A stretch of 64,000 nt of DNA from contig OZ241746.1 of the NCBI GenBank assembly GCA_965201045.1, positions 248,001-312,000 on the forward strand, read 5' to 3'. This document shows positions 49,682-60,464 of the stretch, one piece after another; within the stretch, counting starts at the first letter, position 1; every line of letters begins with the position of its first letter. A program made the translations under genes and the position numbers. This DNA is from JAPORK01 sp026710285. GTDB taxonomy: Bacteria; Pseudomonadota; Gammaproteobacteria; Pseudomonadales; Endozoicomonadaceae. Below the pieces are notes generated by a model. The model was not told where the DNA came from. It saw only the letters and a list, made by a program, of their open reading frames with translations, and did no database searches.

Positions 49682-51013
49682 TTAGTTTGCACGCATTAAA
49701 GCTTCAATATCCGCAATGGTTTTAGGAAGTCGTTGACTCAAAACAGTACAACCTTTATCTGTTACCAGAATATTATCTTCTATTCTGATACCAGTACCAC
49801 GCCATTTTTCATCCACTTCCGTTTGATTGTATGCGATATAAAGACCCGGTTCAACTGTTAATACCATACCCGACCTGAGGGTGATCCATTTATTATCTGG
49901 TCGGCAACGCAGCTGACCCACATCATGAACATCCAGTCCGAGAAAATGTCCGTGCCCATGCATATAAAAAGGTTTAATTGCATTTTTAGCAATCAGATCA
50001 TCCAGCGCTCCGGTTAAAATATTAAGCGACATCAGACCTTCTGTCATCACACGAATAACGGTATCCTGTATTGCAGACCATAAACACCCTGGCTGAATCA
50101 TCTCAATGGCAGCCTGTTGTGCCATTAGTACGATTTCATAAAGGGCTTTTTGCTCAGAAGAAAAAGTACCACCAGCAGGAAAAGTACGGGTAATATCAGC
50201 AGCATAACCATCCATTTCACAACCGGCGTCAATCAAAACCAGATCCTGCGGTTTAATTTGAGCATTATTTTCACAATAATGCAGTATACAGCCATTATTA
50301 CCACTGGCAACAATACTATTATATGCTAAAAAACGTGCACCCTGTCTGAGGAATTCATGTTGAATTTCAGCTTCCAGTTCATATTCAAACATACCTGCCT
50401 TGCATGCTTTCATAGCGCGCTGATGTGCATCGGTTGTAATATCATTCGCCGCCTGCATCGTGGCGATTTCTGCCGCACTTTTGATAACCCGCATTTCATG
50501 CAGAAAATAATCGGGCGAAATGATATGTGTCGGTGCTATTTTACCGTGTCTTTCATTACGTTTTAAAAATTTAATTGCATCGGTTATCTGGTGATCCAGG
50601 CGCTTTTGATTACCAAACCCATAAAAGAGATAGTCCGTACCATCAAGCAATGCTATTACTTGCTGATGAAAGTCATTAATTGCAAAAGCCTGATCAATTT
50701 TCAGGTGTGTCACAGCATCTTCAGGTCCAAGACGGGAACCTTCCCACTGCTCAGCCACGCTGTCTTTCGGGCGGCAGAATAAAATAGTTTCCCCTTCTTT
50801 TCTGTTTGGAATTAACACTAAGATAGCTTCAGGTTCATTAAAACCGGTCAGGTAAAGAAAATCACTATCCTGACGGTAAGGATATTCTGAATCCAGGTTT
50901 CTTACTTTGGTCGTTGCGGCAGGAATAATCGCAACAGAGCAGCTACCCATTTTTTGTAAAAACTGTTTTCGGCGAGTAATGTACTCATGCATTGGTATTT
51001 TTTTTATGCTCAT
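49682..51013 (-). CDS. pepP: Xaa-Pro aminopeptidase
   Basis: The 443-residue protein (E. coli 441) begins with the aminopeptidase P N-terminal domain (YITRRKQFLQKM, YRQDSDFLYLTGFNEPEA). The metal ligands of the pita-bread fold are visible: two aspartates in DAGCEMDGYAADITRTFPAGG, a histidine in HGHGHFLGLDVHD and glutamates in VEPGLYI and GIRIEDNILV. It removes an N-terminal residue before proline, using manganese. It is the first gene of the pepP-ubiH-ubiI operon; the usual upstream ygfB is absent here. Confidence 0.96.
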   Translation of the reverse strand: MSIKKIPMHEYITRRKQFLQKMGSCSVAIIPAATTKVRNLDSEYPYRQDSDFLYLTGFNEPEAILVLIPNRKEGETILFCRPKDSVAEQWEGSRLGPEDAVTHLKIDQAFAINDFHQQVIALLDGTDYLFYGFGNQKRLDHQITDAIKFLKRNERHGKIAPTHIISPDYFLHEMRVIKSAAEIATMQAANDITTDAHQRAMKACKAGMFEYELEAEIQHEFLRQGARFLAYNSIVASGNNGCILHYCENNAQIKPQDLVLIDAGCEMDGYAADITRTFPAGGTFSSEQKALYEIVLMAQQAAIEMIQPGCLWSAIQDTVIRVMTEGLMSLNILTGALDDLIAKNAIKPFYMHGHGHFLGLDVHDVGQLRCRPDNKWITLRSGMVLTVEPGLYIAYNQTEVDEKWRGTGIRIEDNILVTDKGCTVLSQRLPKTIADIEALMRAN

Positions 51014-51587
51014 GCTTACCTCTTCAAAGGCTTGTTAATTACTTTCTCAGCAATGAGAAACCAAACGTTAATATGGACCAGCCATCAGCTGATGTTAATC
51101 TTTTTTTTATCTTTTTTCCAAACTGCTGGTTAACAATAATTTTTTTATTCAGGCAGAGACAGACTCTGTTCATGCTACACCAAACAGGCAGCGTTTAATT
51201 AAATGTGTCTCTTGCAGATCTTCCGGACAAAGAAAAATAAATTGATCAGAAGCATATTGACCCCGCAACTCCGAAAGTCATAAGGACGGGTCAGAAATTA
51301 TTATTGACCGGGATTAGAATAATCTCCCTGATGTAAATTTTTCTGGAATTAACAGCGTCAACAGTAGTGTCCCCGCAGTTTAACTCTTGTCTCTTATTGT
51401 TATTTATGCAAAAGTGAAAATCCAGAAAAATTTTTCGATTTTTTTGTACTTTACCAAATCGTGTAAATTAACAAAAGTGACTTTCTCTCCCGACCTGGTA
51501 CTATTTATCACTTTTTTTTGCATCATTCAGTCTACCTTTTTTTATTGCATCATTCAGAAGCATTAAACAATCTGAACGATCCTGGAT
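51014..51587. other. Spacer: pepP upstream region and partial ankyrin-cluster spacer
   Basis: From about 51178 (AAACAGGCAGCGTTTAATTA) the sequence repeats the last ~410 bp of the long spacers at 52959-53897, 55569-56498 and 59531-60464. No gene is seen. Confidence 0.65.
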
Positions 51588-52958
51588 TTAAGCCAATACT
51601 AAAGCTGCATGACCATACTTATTTTTTTCATTAATATTAATATCAGGCTGATCCAGCAAGAGTTTTACACACTCCACTTTACCGTATCGTACAGCCAATA
51701 TTAAAGCTGTCTCACCATTCTCATTTTTTTCATTAATATCAATAAGACACTGACTCAATAATTGTTTTACCGATTTCACATTACCGTATCGTGCAGCCAA
51801 CATTAAAACTGTCTCACCATACTTATCTTTTTCATTAATATTAATATCAGGCTGATCCAGCAATAGTTTTACACACTCCACTTTACCGCATCGTACAGCC
51901 AATATTAAAGCTGTATCACCATACTTATTTTTTTCATTAAAATTAATATCAGGCTGATCCAGCAAGAGTTTTACACACTTCACTTTACCGTATTTTACAG
52001 CCAACATTAAAGCTGTGTCACCATCCTTATTTTTTTCATTAACATCAATAAGATCCTGACTCAATAATTGTTTTACACACTCCACATTACCTTGTCGTAC
52101 AGCCAACATTAAAGCTGTATCACCCCACTTCTTTTTTTCATTAATATCAATAAGACCCTGATTCAATAATTGTTTTACACACTCCACATTACCGTCTAGT
52201 GCAGTGCACATTAAAGCTGTCTCACCCCACTTATTTTTTTTGTTAATATCAATAAGATCCTGATTCAATAATTGTTTTACACACTCCACATTACCGCGTA
52301 GTGCAGCGCACATTAAAGCTGTCCCACCATCCTTATTTTTTTCATTAATATTAATATCAGGCTGATCCAGCAAGAGTTTTACACACTTCACTTTACCGTA
52401 TTGTACAGCCAACATTAAAGCTGTATCACCATACTTATTTTTTTCATTAATATCAATAAGATCCTGATTCAATAATTGTTTTACACACTTCACATGACCG
52501 CGTAGTGCAGCCAACATTAAAGCTGTCTCACCAAACACATTTTTTTTATTAATATCAATAAGACCCTGATTCAATAATTGTTTTACACGCTTCACATGAC
52601 CGCGTAGTGCAGCCAATATTAAAGCTTCATTACCATTCTGGTCCAGATCCGACTCTTTCACAGACTCTGACTGACAGTCCCTTGCCGCCAGCATTGAACC
52701 TATATTAGGATCTTCGTTAGTTGCATTGACAACATCTTGTCTTTTACACCAGTTAACGAATTGCTGAATCATACCTTGTATTTTTTGTGGTATGGTTTTA
52801 AGCATTTTAAGCATTTGCATAAGCTTATTTGGTAAACCCTTTACTTTGGATAGGGCGTCTTTAGCGTATTGCAATGCACTTTTATAAATAACATTAAAGC
52901 ATGATGATTCCGGGATTCCTGACGTGCTCCCCATACCTGATTGTATAACTGGTCCCAT
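51588..52958 (-). CDS. Ankyrin-repeat protein 1 of the cluster (456 aa)
   Basis: A conserved ~110-residue N-terminal part (MGPVIQSGMGSTSGIPESSC, ALQYAKDALSKVKGLPNKLM) is almost identical to that of gene 2. It is followed by ten ankyrin repeats of 33-34 residues of the form ETALMLAARYGNVKSVKQLL and DININEKNKYG. There is no signal peptide or membrane helix. The frame ends early at TAA where the paralogues read GAA; sequence equivalent to their last ~20 residues (DRSDCLMLLNDAIKK) continues beyond the stop. Ankyrin arrays bind proteins; delivery to a host is inferred only from the family's distribution. Confidence 0.88.
   Translation of the reverse strand: MGPVIQSGMGSTSGIPESSCFNVIYKSALQYAKDALSKVKGLPNKLMQMLKMLKTIPQKIQGMIQQFVNWCKRQDVVNATNEDPNIGSMLAARDCQSESVKESDLDQNGNEALILAALRGHVKRVKQLLNQGLIDINKKNVFGETALMLAALRGHVKCVKQLLNQDLIDINEKNKYGDTALMLAVQYGKVKCVKLLLDQPDININEKNKDGGTALMCAALRGNVECVKQLLNQDLIDINKKNKWGETALMCTALDGNVECVKQLLNQGLIDINEKKKWGDTALMLAVRQGNVECVKQLLSQDLIDVNEKNKDGDTALMLAVKYGKVKCVKLLLDQPDINFNEKNKYGDTALILAVRCGKVECVKLLLDQPDININEKDKYGETVLMLAARYGNVKSVKQLLSQCLIDINEKNENGETALILAVRYGKVECVKLLLDQPDININEKNKYGHAALVLA
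52488..52490. other. Codon-level homogeneity of ankyrin repeats (marker position)
   Basis: Across 51588-61604 the ~102-bp ankyrin units are nearly identical at the DNA level, including silent positions (recurring words such as TGTTTTACACACTCCACATT). The marked site lies within one such unit of gene 1; the observation applies to the whole cluster. Confidence 0.5.
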
Positions 52959-53897
52959 TGGATATACCTAAAAAAAATAATTATATTTCAACAGTCATAT
53001 AAAAATAAATAAAGCTGTTACTCACCCTTCAAATTATTTTTAGTAATCATCAACTGATAAAAATTACAGTATTGATCTACATAAAGTTTTTTATTCCTAT
53101 TTATCAATACTTTGGACAGACTTTTAATTTATTGATTTTAAATTTCTTTATATGCGCAAAAGAAATAAGAAGATTCTGAAGAATCAACAAGTTTTGCTTT
53201 TAGGAAATTTATGTTATAAAAAATATCTGTAGCATTGATTTATGGATATAAATTTTAACATAAAAAATCATCAATAACTACACGATTATTAATGCTTTTT
53301 ATTTTAAGTCTGAAAATACTCACATCTTTTGATATAAGTTATAGTGCTGACAGGACCTGTTGATGTGAGCCTGTCATTAGCTGATTTTAATCTTTTTTTA
53401 TATTCCTTCCAAACCCTGATTCAGCTCTCAATATGGTGTATATGGTAGTGGCACGGCTGGAGGATACTTCTTACAGCAAACCAGTTACCAGTTACCAGTT
53501 TTTACCCATATAGTGAACAGATGCACAATGTTTTTTATTTCCAACAGACACAATAAAATGGACACTACCCAAACAGGCAGCGTTTAATTAAATGTGTCTC
53601 TTGCAGATCTTCCGGACAAAGAAAAAGAAATTAATGAGAAGTACATATTGACCCCACGCCCCCGAAAGTCATGAGGACGGGTCAGAGATTATTATTGACT
53701 GGGATTAGAATAATCTCCCTGATGTAAATTTTTCTGGAATTAACAGCGTCAACAGTAATGTCTCCGTAGTTTAACTCTTGTCTCTTATTGTTATTTATGC
53801 AAAAGTGAAAATCCAGAAAAATTTTTCAGATTTTTTTATACTTTACCAAATCGTGTAAATTAACAAAAGTGACTTTTCTTTCTCTCCCGACCTGGTA
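52959..53897. repeat. Ankyrin-cluster spacer, copy 1 (~940 bp)
   Basis: Nearly identical to 55569-56498 and 59531-60464, with a part at 51178-51587 and its first ~85 bp at 61605-61689. It includes ACTTTGGACAG (related to the 128-bp element at 5053), CCAGTTACCAGTTACCAGTTTTTACCC, and GACGGGTCAGAGATTATTATTGAC. No open frame is conserved among copies; it should hold the terminator of one gene and the promoter of the next. Confidence 0.85.
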
Positions 53898-55568
53898 CTA
53901 TTTATCTCTTTTTATTGCATCATTCAGTAACATTAAACAATCTGAACGACCCTTTATTTCAGCCAATACTAAAGCTGTATGATCATACTTATTTTTTTCA
54001 TTAATATCAATAAGATCCTGATTCAATAATTGTTTTACACACTCCACATTATCGTATCGTACAGCCAACATTAAAGCTGTATAACCATACTCATTTTTTT
54101 CATTAATATTAATATCAGGCTGATCCAGCAAGAGTTTTACACACTTCACTTTACCGTATTGTACAGCCAACATTAAAGCTGTGTCACCATTCTTATTTTT
54201 TTCATTAACATCAATAAGATCCTGACTCAATAATTGTTTTACACACTTCACCTTCACATTATCGTATCGTACAGCCAACATTAAAGCTGTATAACCATAC
54301 TCATTTTTTTCATTAATATCAATATCAGGCTGATCCAGCAAGAGTTTTACACACTTCACATTACCGTGTCGTACAGCCAACATTAAAGCTGTATAATCAT
54401 ACTCATTTTTTTCATTAATATCAATATCAGGCTGATCCAGCAAGAGTTTTACACACTCCACATTACCGCGTAGTGCAGCCAACATTAAAGCTGTTAAACA
54501 ATCCGGCATTTTAGCCAATACTAAAGCTATTTTACCACGTATTTTTTTATCAATCTTAATACCAGGCTGATCCAGCAAGAGTTTTACACACTCCACATTA
54601 CCGTGTATTGTAGCGCACATCAAAGCTGTATCACCATACTTATCTTTTTCATTAAAATTAATATCAGGCTGATCCAGCAAGAGTTTTACACACTCCACAT
54701 TACCGTGTCGTACAGCCAACATTAAAGCTGTATCACCATACTTATTTTTTTCATTAATATCAATAAGACCCTGATTCAATAATTGTTTTACACACTCCAC
54801 ATTACCGTCTAGTGCAGTGCACATTAAAGCTGTATAACCCCACTTATTTTTTTTGTTAATATCAATAAGATCCTGATTCAATAATTGTTTTACACACTCC
54901 ACATTACCGCGTAGTGCAGCGCACATTAAAGCTGTCTCACCATTCTTATTTTTTTCATTAATATTAATATCAGGCTGATCCAGCAAGAGTTTTACACACT
55001 TCACTTTACCGTATTGTACAGCCAACATTAAAGCTGTGTCACCATTCTTATTTTTTTCATTAACATCAATAAGATCCTGACTCAATAATTGTTTTACACA
55101 CTCCACATTACCGTGTATTGCAGCCAACATTAAAGCTGTCTCACCAAACACATTTTTTTTATTAATATCAATAAGATTCTGATTCAATAATTGTTTTACC
55201 GATTCCACTTCACCGGATAATGCAGCCAATATTAAAGCTTTACCATTCTGGTCCAAATCCGACTCTTTCACAGACTCTGACTGACAGTCCCTTGCCGCCA
55301 GCATTGAACCTATATTAGGATCTTCGTTAGTTGCATTGACAACATCTTGTCTTTTACACCAGTTAACGAATTGCTGAATCATACCTTGTATTTTTTGTGG
55401 TATGGTTTTAAGCATTTTAAGCATTTGCATAAGCTTATTTGGTAAACCCTTTACTTTGGATAGGGCGTCTTTAGCGTATTGCAATGCACTTTTATAAATA
55501 ACATTAAAGCATGATGATTCCGGGATTCCTGACGTGCTCCCCATACCTGATTGTATAACTGGTCCCAT
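53898..55568 (-). CDS. Ankyrin-repeat protein 2 of the cluster (556 aa)
   Basis: The N-terminal ~100 residues match gene 1 nearly exactly. About twelve ankyrin repeats follow, with one shortened unit (KIALVLAKMPDCLTALMLAAL) where a C-terminal-type segment has been joined in-frame to another repeat, a sign of recombination between repeats. The end is AEIKGRSDCLMLLNDAIKRDK, the intact family C-terminus. One repeat contains a two-residue insertion (YDNVKVKCVKQLL). Confidence 0.88.
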   Translation of the reverse strand: MGPVIQSGMGSTSGIPESSCFNVIYKSALQYAKDALSKVKGLPNKLMQMLKMLKTIPQKIQGMIQQFVNWCKRQDVVNATNEDPNIGSMLAARDCQSESVKESDLDQNGKALILAALSGEVESVKQLLNQNLIDINKKNVFGETALMLAAIHGNVECVKQLLSQDLIDVNEKNKNGDTALMLAVQYGKVKCVKLLLDQPDININEKNKNGETALMCAALRGNVECVKQLLNQDLIDINKKNKWGYTALMCTALDGNVECVKQLLNQGLIDINEKNKYGDTALMLAVRHGNVECVKLLLDQPDINFNEKDKYGDTALMCATIHGNVECVKLLLDQPGIKIDKKIRGKIALVLAKMPDCLTALMLAALRGNVECVKLLLDQPDIDINEKNEYDYTALMLAVRHGNVKCVKLLLDQPDIDINEKNEYGYTALMLAVRYDNVKVKCVKQLLSQDLIDVNEKNKNGDTALMLAVQYGKVKCVKLLLDQPDININEKNEYGYTALMLAVRYDNVECVKQLLNQDLIDINEKNKYDHTALVLAEIKGRSDCLMLLNDAIKRDK

Positions 55569-56498
55569 TGGATATACCTAAAAAAAATAATTATATTTCA
55601 ACAGTCATATAAAAATAAATAAAGCTGTTACTCACCTTCCAAATTATTTTTAGTAATCATCAACCGATAAAAATTACAGTATTGATCTACATAAAGTTTT
55701 TTATTTCTATTTATCAATACTTTGGACAGACTTTTAATTTATTGATTTTAAATTTCTTTATATGCGCAAAAGAAATAAGAAGATTCTGAAGAATCAATAA
55801 GTTTTGCTTTTAGGAAATTTATGTTATAAAAAATATCTGTAGCATTGATTTATGGATATAAATTTTAACATAAAAAATCATCAATAGCTACAGGATTATT
55901 AATGCTTTTTATTTTAAGTCTGAAAATACTCACATCTTTTGATATAAGTTATGGTGCTGACAGGACCTGTTGATGCAAGCCTGTCATTAGCTGATTTTAA
56001 TCTTTTTTTATATTCCTTCCAAACCCTGATTCAGCTCTCAATATGGTGTATATGGTAGTGGCACGGCTGGAGGATACTTCTTGCAGCAAGCCAGTTACCA
56101 GTTTTTACCCATATAGTGAACAGATGCACAATGTTTTTTATTCCCAACAGACACAATAAAATGGACACTACCCAAACAGGCAGCGTTTAATTAAATGTGT
56201 CTCTTGCAGATCCGGACAAAGAAAAAGAAATTAATGAGAAGTACATATTGACCCCACGCCCCCCGAAAGTCATAAGGACGGGTCAGAAATTATTATTGAC
56301 TGGGATTAGAATAATCTCCCTGATGTAAATTTTTCTGGAATTAACAGCGTCAACAGTAATGTCCCCGTAGCTTAACTCTTGCCTCTTATTGTTATTTATG
56401 CAAAAGTGAAAATCCAGAAAAATTTTTCAGATTTTTTTATACTTTACCAAATCGTGTAAATTAACAAAAGTGACTTTTCTTTCTCTCCCGACCTGGTA
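55569..56498. repeat. Ankyrin-cluster spacer, copy 2
   Basis: Homologous to 52959-53897 over its length with small indels, for example one fewer TTACCAG unit and a shorter AGATCTTCCGGACAAAG word. Confidence 0.85.
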
Positions 56499-56714
56499 CT
56501 ATTTACCTCTTTTTATTGCATTATTCAGTAACATTATACAATTTGAACGATCCTGGATTTCAGCCAATACTAAAGCTGTATGACCATACTTATTTTTTTC
56601 ATTAATATTAATATCAGGCTGATACAGCAAGAGTTTTACACACTCCACATTACCGTATCGTTCAGCCAACATTAAAGCTGTCTCACCATACTCATTTTTT
56701 TCATTAATATCAAT

Positions 56715-57825
56715 TAGTACTTACGCATTGACACGACTCTAGAATTGTGGTTTCAGATACTCTTTCTCCATAACGAAGCTATTAATAAAGCCTGCAACCA
56801 CTTTTTTATAAAGTTCTCTCTGATGTTGATATAAATTTACAATCATTTCAGAAGCGCGCATTTTTTGTAAATGCACAAAACTAAAAATAGCCGCAAACAT
56901 ATGATTTTTTGTAGGTTTTTTATTAAGAACCTGAAAATGCTCAATATGGAAAATTTGCTTAATTGCACGATGATACTGCTCTATTTGTGAATGCTAATTA
57001 TGAATTTTAAGAAAATCTTGCCGGGAAACAATCTTTTTTTTCTTTGGTAAAAAGATAATATAGTGTCGCTGCTGGTTTTTTAGCATTGTCCGGAAAAGGA
57101 TTACCTCACCAAAGTCTTTTAACCAAACCTTTATCCCTGCATCAGGAACATCAACTGTCTGTACTTTTTGCCATATGCCTTTTTGCAATGATACGGTGCG
57201 GTTACTCTCTACAGCAAACATAAACCCCGCCTGGTGATTTTTTACCTTTTTCAGGTTTGGAGTACCACTATACCATGCATCGCCAGTGACAAAAGCAGAC
57301 TTTAAACCCCAGCTAATCACTTTATTGAGCATTTCCTGAAAGTAATCATTTTTTGTTTTTCCTTCAGCTTTATCATAAAATTCTCAAATTAACTGGCTGA
57401 TGTTAACCAGAAGGGTCCGTGTAATGAAGAGTGATAAGATTAATACCTTTAACAACCCGATGATGTTTACCTGACCAAAAATGTGATACAAAAGACACAT
57501 ATTGGCTGTAGGGTTTATCCAGAATGCTGTCGTCAACACGCAATACTCTCCCTTTGATTTGAGATTGTCTTTGCACTTATTAAACAGATCAGCAGACTCA
57601 AAAGCTTCACGCCCAAGAAAACGATTTACACTGTCATGTGAGATATTCATTATTTCTGACAATCGAGTACAACTGGTTGAGCCGGGCTCACTTATAAGAA
57701 CCCCCATGTACATAGGTAAAGTACATTTGGCGGTAGTCGGACGGGTTATCTTTCTTATCATTCTAAAAAGTATCACTTGTTCCTAGCAGCTACCACAGTC
57801 ATATCATTTGTCAATGCGTAAGTCC
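56715..57825 (-). mobile_element. Insertion sequence in ankyrin gene 3 (IS701/IS4-superfamily type)
   Basis: ACTTACGCATTGACA at 56719-56733 and its complement at 57809-57823 are perfect 15-bp inverted repeats. TATCAAT is duplicated at 56708-56714 and 57826-57832. Its size is about 1.1 kb. Confidence 0.88.
56740..57776 (-). pseudogene. DDE transposase of the IS in ankyrin gene 3
   Basis: The frame from 57776 has SISH-like text HDSVNRFLGREAFESADLF, then a frame change leads to VLRVDDSILDKPYSQYVSFV and HFWSGKHHRVVKGINLI (first catalytic D). After another break comes VTGDAWYSGTPNLKKVKNHQ (second D, 56994-57332), an in-frame TAG at 56994-56996, and IEQYHRAIKQIFHIEHFQV (catalytic E). This resembles IS701/IS4-superfamily transposases; I am sure of the DDE type, less of the family name. 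It is inactive. Confidence 0.8.
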
Positions 57826-58920
57826 TATCAATATCAGGCTGATCCAGCAAGAGTTTTACACACTTCACTTTACCGTATAATACAGCCAACATTAAAGCTG
57901 TCTCACCATTCTTATTTTTTTCATTAATATCAATAAGACCCTGATTCAATAATTGTTTTACCGATTCCACTTTACCGTATAATACAGCCAACATTAAAGC
58001 TGTATCACCATACTCATTTTTTTTATTAATATCAATAAGACCATGATTCAATAATTGTTTTACCGATTTCATTTCACTGGATACTACAGCCAACATTAAA
58101 GCTGTATTACCATACTTATTTTTTTCATTAATATCAATATCAGGCTGATTCAGAAAGAGTTTTACAAACTCCACTTTACCGTATAATACAGCCAACATTA
58201 AAGCTGTCTCACCATACTTATTTTTTTCATTAATATCAATATCAGGCTGATCCAGCAAGAGTTTTGCACACTCCACTTTACCGTATAATACAGCCAACAT
58301 TAAAGCGGTCTCACCATTCTTATTTTTTTCATTAATATCAATAAGACCATGATTCAATAATTGTTTTACCGATTCCACTTTACCGGATAATACAGCCAAC
58401 ATTAAAGCTGTATCACCATACTCATTTTTTTTATTAATATCAATAAGATCCTGATTCAATAATTGTTTTACCGATTCCACTTCACTGGATACTACAGCCA
58501 ATATTAAAGCTGTATCACCATACTGATTTTTTTCATTAATATCAATAAGACCATGATTCAATAATTGTTTTACCGATTCCACTTTACCGGATAATACAGC
58601 CAACATTAAAGCTGTATCACCATACTGATTTTTTTCATTAATATCAATAAGACCCTGATTCAATAATTGTTTTACACACTCCACATTACCGTATCGTGCA
58701 GCCAACATTAAAGCTGTCTCACCATCCTTATTTTTTTCATTAATATCAATAAGACTCTGATTCAATAATTGTTTTACCGATTCCACTTCACCGGATAATG
58801 TAGCCAACATTAAAGCTGTATTACCATTCTTATTTTTTTCATTAATATCAATAAGACTCTGATTCAATAATTGTTTTACCGATTCCACTTCACCGGATAA
58901 TGCAACCAACATTAAAGCTG

Positions 58921-59300
58921 TATTACCATTCTGGTCCAGATTCGACTCTTTCACAGACTCTGGCTGACAGTCCCTTGCAGCCAGCATTAAATCTGTATTA
59001 GGATCTTCGTTAGTTGCATTGACAACATCTTGCCTTTTACCGGATGATACAGCCAACGTTAAAGCTGTATTACCATTCTGGTCCAGATTCGACTCTTTCA
59101 CAGACTCTGGCTGACAGTCCCTTGCAGCCAGCATTAAATCTGTATTAGGATCTTCGTTAGTTGCATTGACAACATCTTGCCTTTTACCGGATAATACAGC
59201 CAACGTTAAAGCTGTATTACCATTCTGGTCCAGATCCGACTTTTTCATAGACTCTGGCTGATATTCCCTTGCAGTCGTATTAGGATCTTCGTTAGTTGCA
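58921..59300 (-). repeat. 147-bp tandem repeat within ankyrin gene 3
   Basis: The word TATTACCATTCTGGTCCAGA recurs at 58921, 59068 and 59215, exactly 147 bp apart, keeping frame (49 residues). The third unit is shortened. Confidence 0.9.
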
Positions 59301-59530
59301 TTGACAACATCTTGCCCTTTACACCAGTTAACGAATAATTGCTGAATCGCACCTTGTATTTTTTGTGATATGATTTTAAGCATTTGCATAAGCTTATTTG
59401 GTAAACCCTTTACTGCGGATAGGGCAGCTTCAGCGTATTGCGATATTTTTTTATAAATAACATTGAGACGTGATAATTTAACCGGTATTCCTGGCGTGCT
59501 CCCCGTACCTGATTGTATAACTGGCTCCAT

Positions 59531-60464
59531 TGGATATACCTCAAAAAAAAAAATAATTATATTTCAACAGTCATATAAAAATAAATAAAGCTGCTACTTA
59601 CCTTCCAAGTTATTTTTACTAATCAACTGATAAAAATTACAGTATTGATCTACATAAAGTTTTTTATTTCTATTTATCAATACTTTGGACAAACTTTTAA
59701 TTTATTGATTTTAAATTTCTTTCTATGCTCAAAAGAAACAAGAAGATTCTGAAGAATCAACAAGTTCTGTTTTTAGGAAATTTACGTTATAAAAAATATC
59801 TGTAGCATTGACTTATAGATATAAACTTTAACATAAAAAATCATCAATAGCTACAGGATTATTAATGCTTTTTATTTTAAGTCTGAAAATACTCACATCT
59901 TTTGATATAAGTTATGGTGCTGACAGGACCTGTTGATGTGAGCCTGTCATTAGCTGATTTTAATCTTTTTTTATATTCCTTCCAAACCCTGATTCAGCTC
60001 TCAATATGGTGTATATGGTAGTGGCACGGCTGGAGGATACTTCTTACAGCAAACCAGTTACCAGTTTTTACCCATATAGTGAACAGATGCACAATGTTTT
60101 TTATTCCCAACAGACACAATAAAATGGACACTACCCAAACAGGCAGCGTTTAATTAAATGTGTCTCTTGCAGATCTTCCGGACAAAGAAAAAGAAATTAA
60201 TGAGAAGTACATATTGACCCCACGCCCCCCGAAATTCATGAGGACGGGTCAGAAATTATTATTGACTGGGATTAGAATAATCTCCCTGATGTAAATTTTT
60301 CTGGAATTAACAGCGTCAACAGTAATGTCCCCGTAGTTTAACTCTTGTCTCTTATTGTTATTTATGCAAAAGTGAAAATCCAGAAAAATTTTTCAGATTT
60401 TTTTATACTTTACCAAATCGTGTAAATTAACAAAAGTGACTTTTCTTTCTCTCCCGACCTGGTA
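59531..60464. repeat. Ankyrin-cluster spacer, copy 3
   Basis: Homologous to 52959-53897 and 55569-56498. No gene is seen. Confidence 0.85.

Larger units (their letters stand above)
56499..59530 (-). pseudogene. Ankyrin-repeat protein 3, split by an insertion sequence
   Basis: The 5' part is 57833-59530 and the 3' part 56499-56714; between them lie a 1111-bp IS and one 7-bp target duplication. Removing 56715-57832 joins the parts in frame (566 + 72 codons), giving a 637-residue protein that ends DRSNCIMLLNNAIKRGK. As it stands the frame from 59530 runs into the IS and ends at 57773 after 585 residues, adding about 18 foreign residues. The N-terminus is related to the other members (MEPVIQSGTGSTPGIPVKLS). 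A 49-residue block (RQDVVNATNEDPN) is tandemly repeated at 58921-59290. The truncated product might still be made. Confidence 0.88.
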
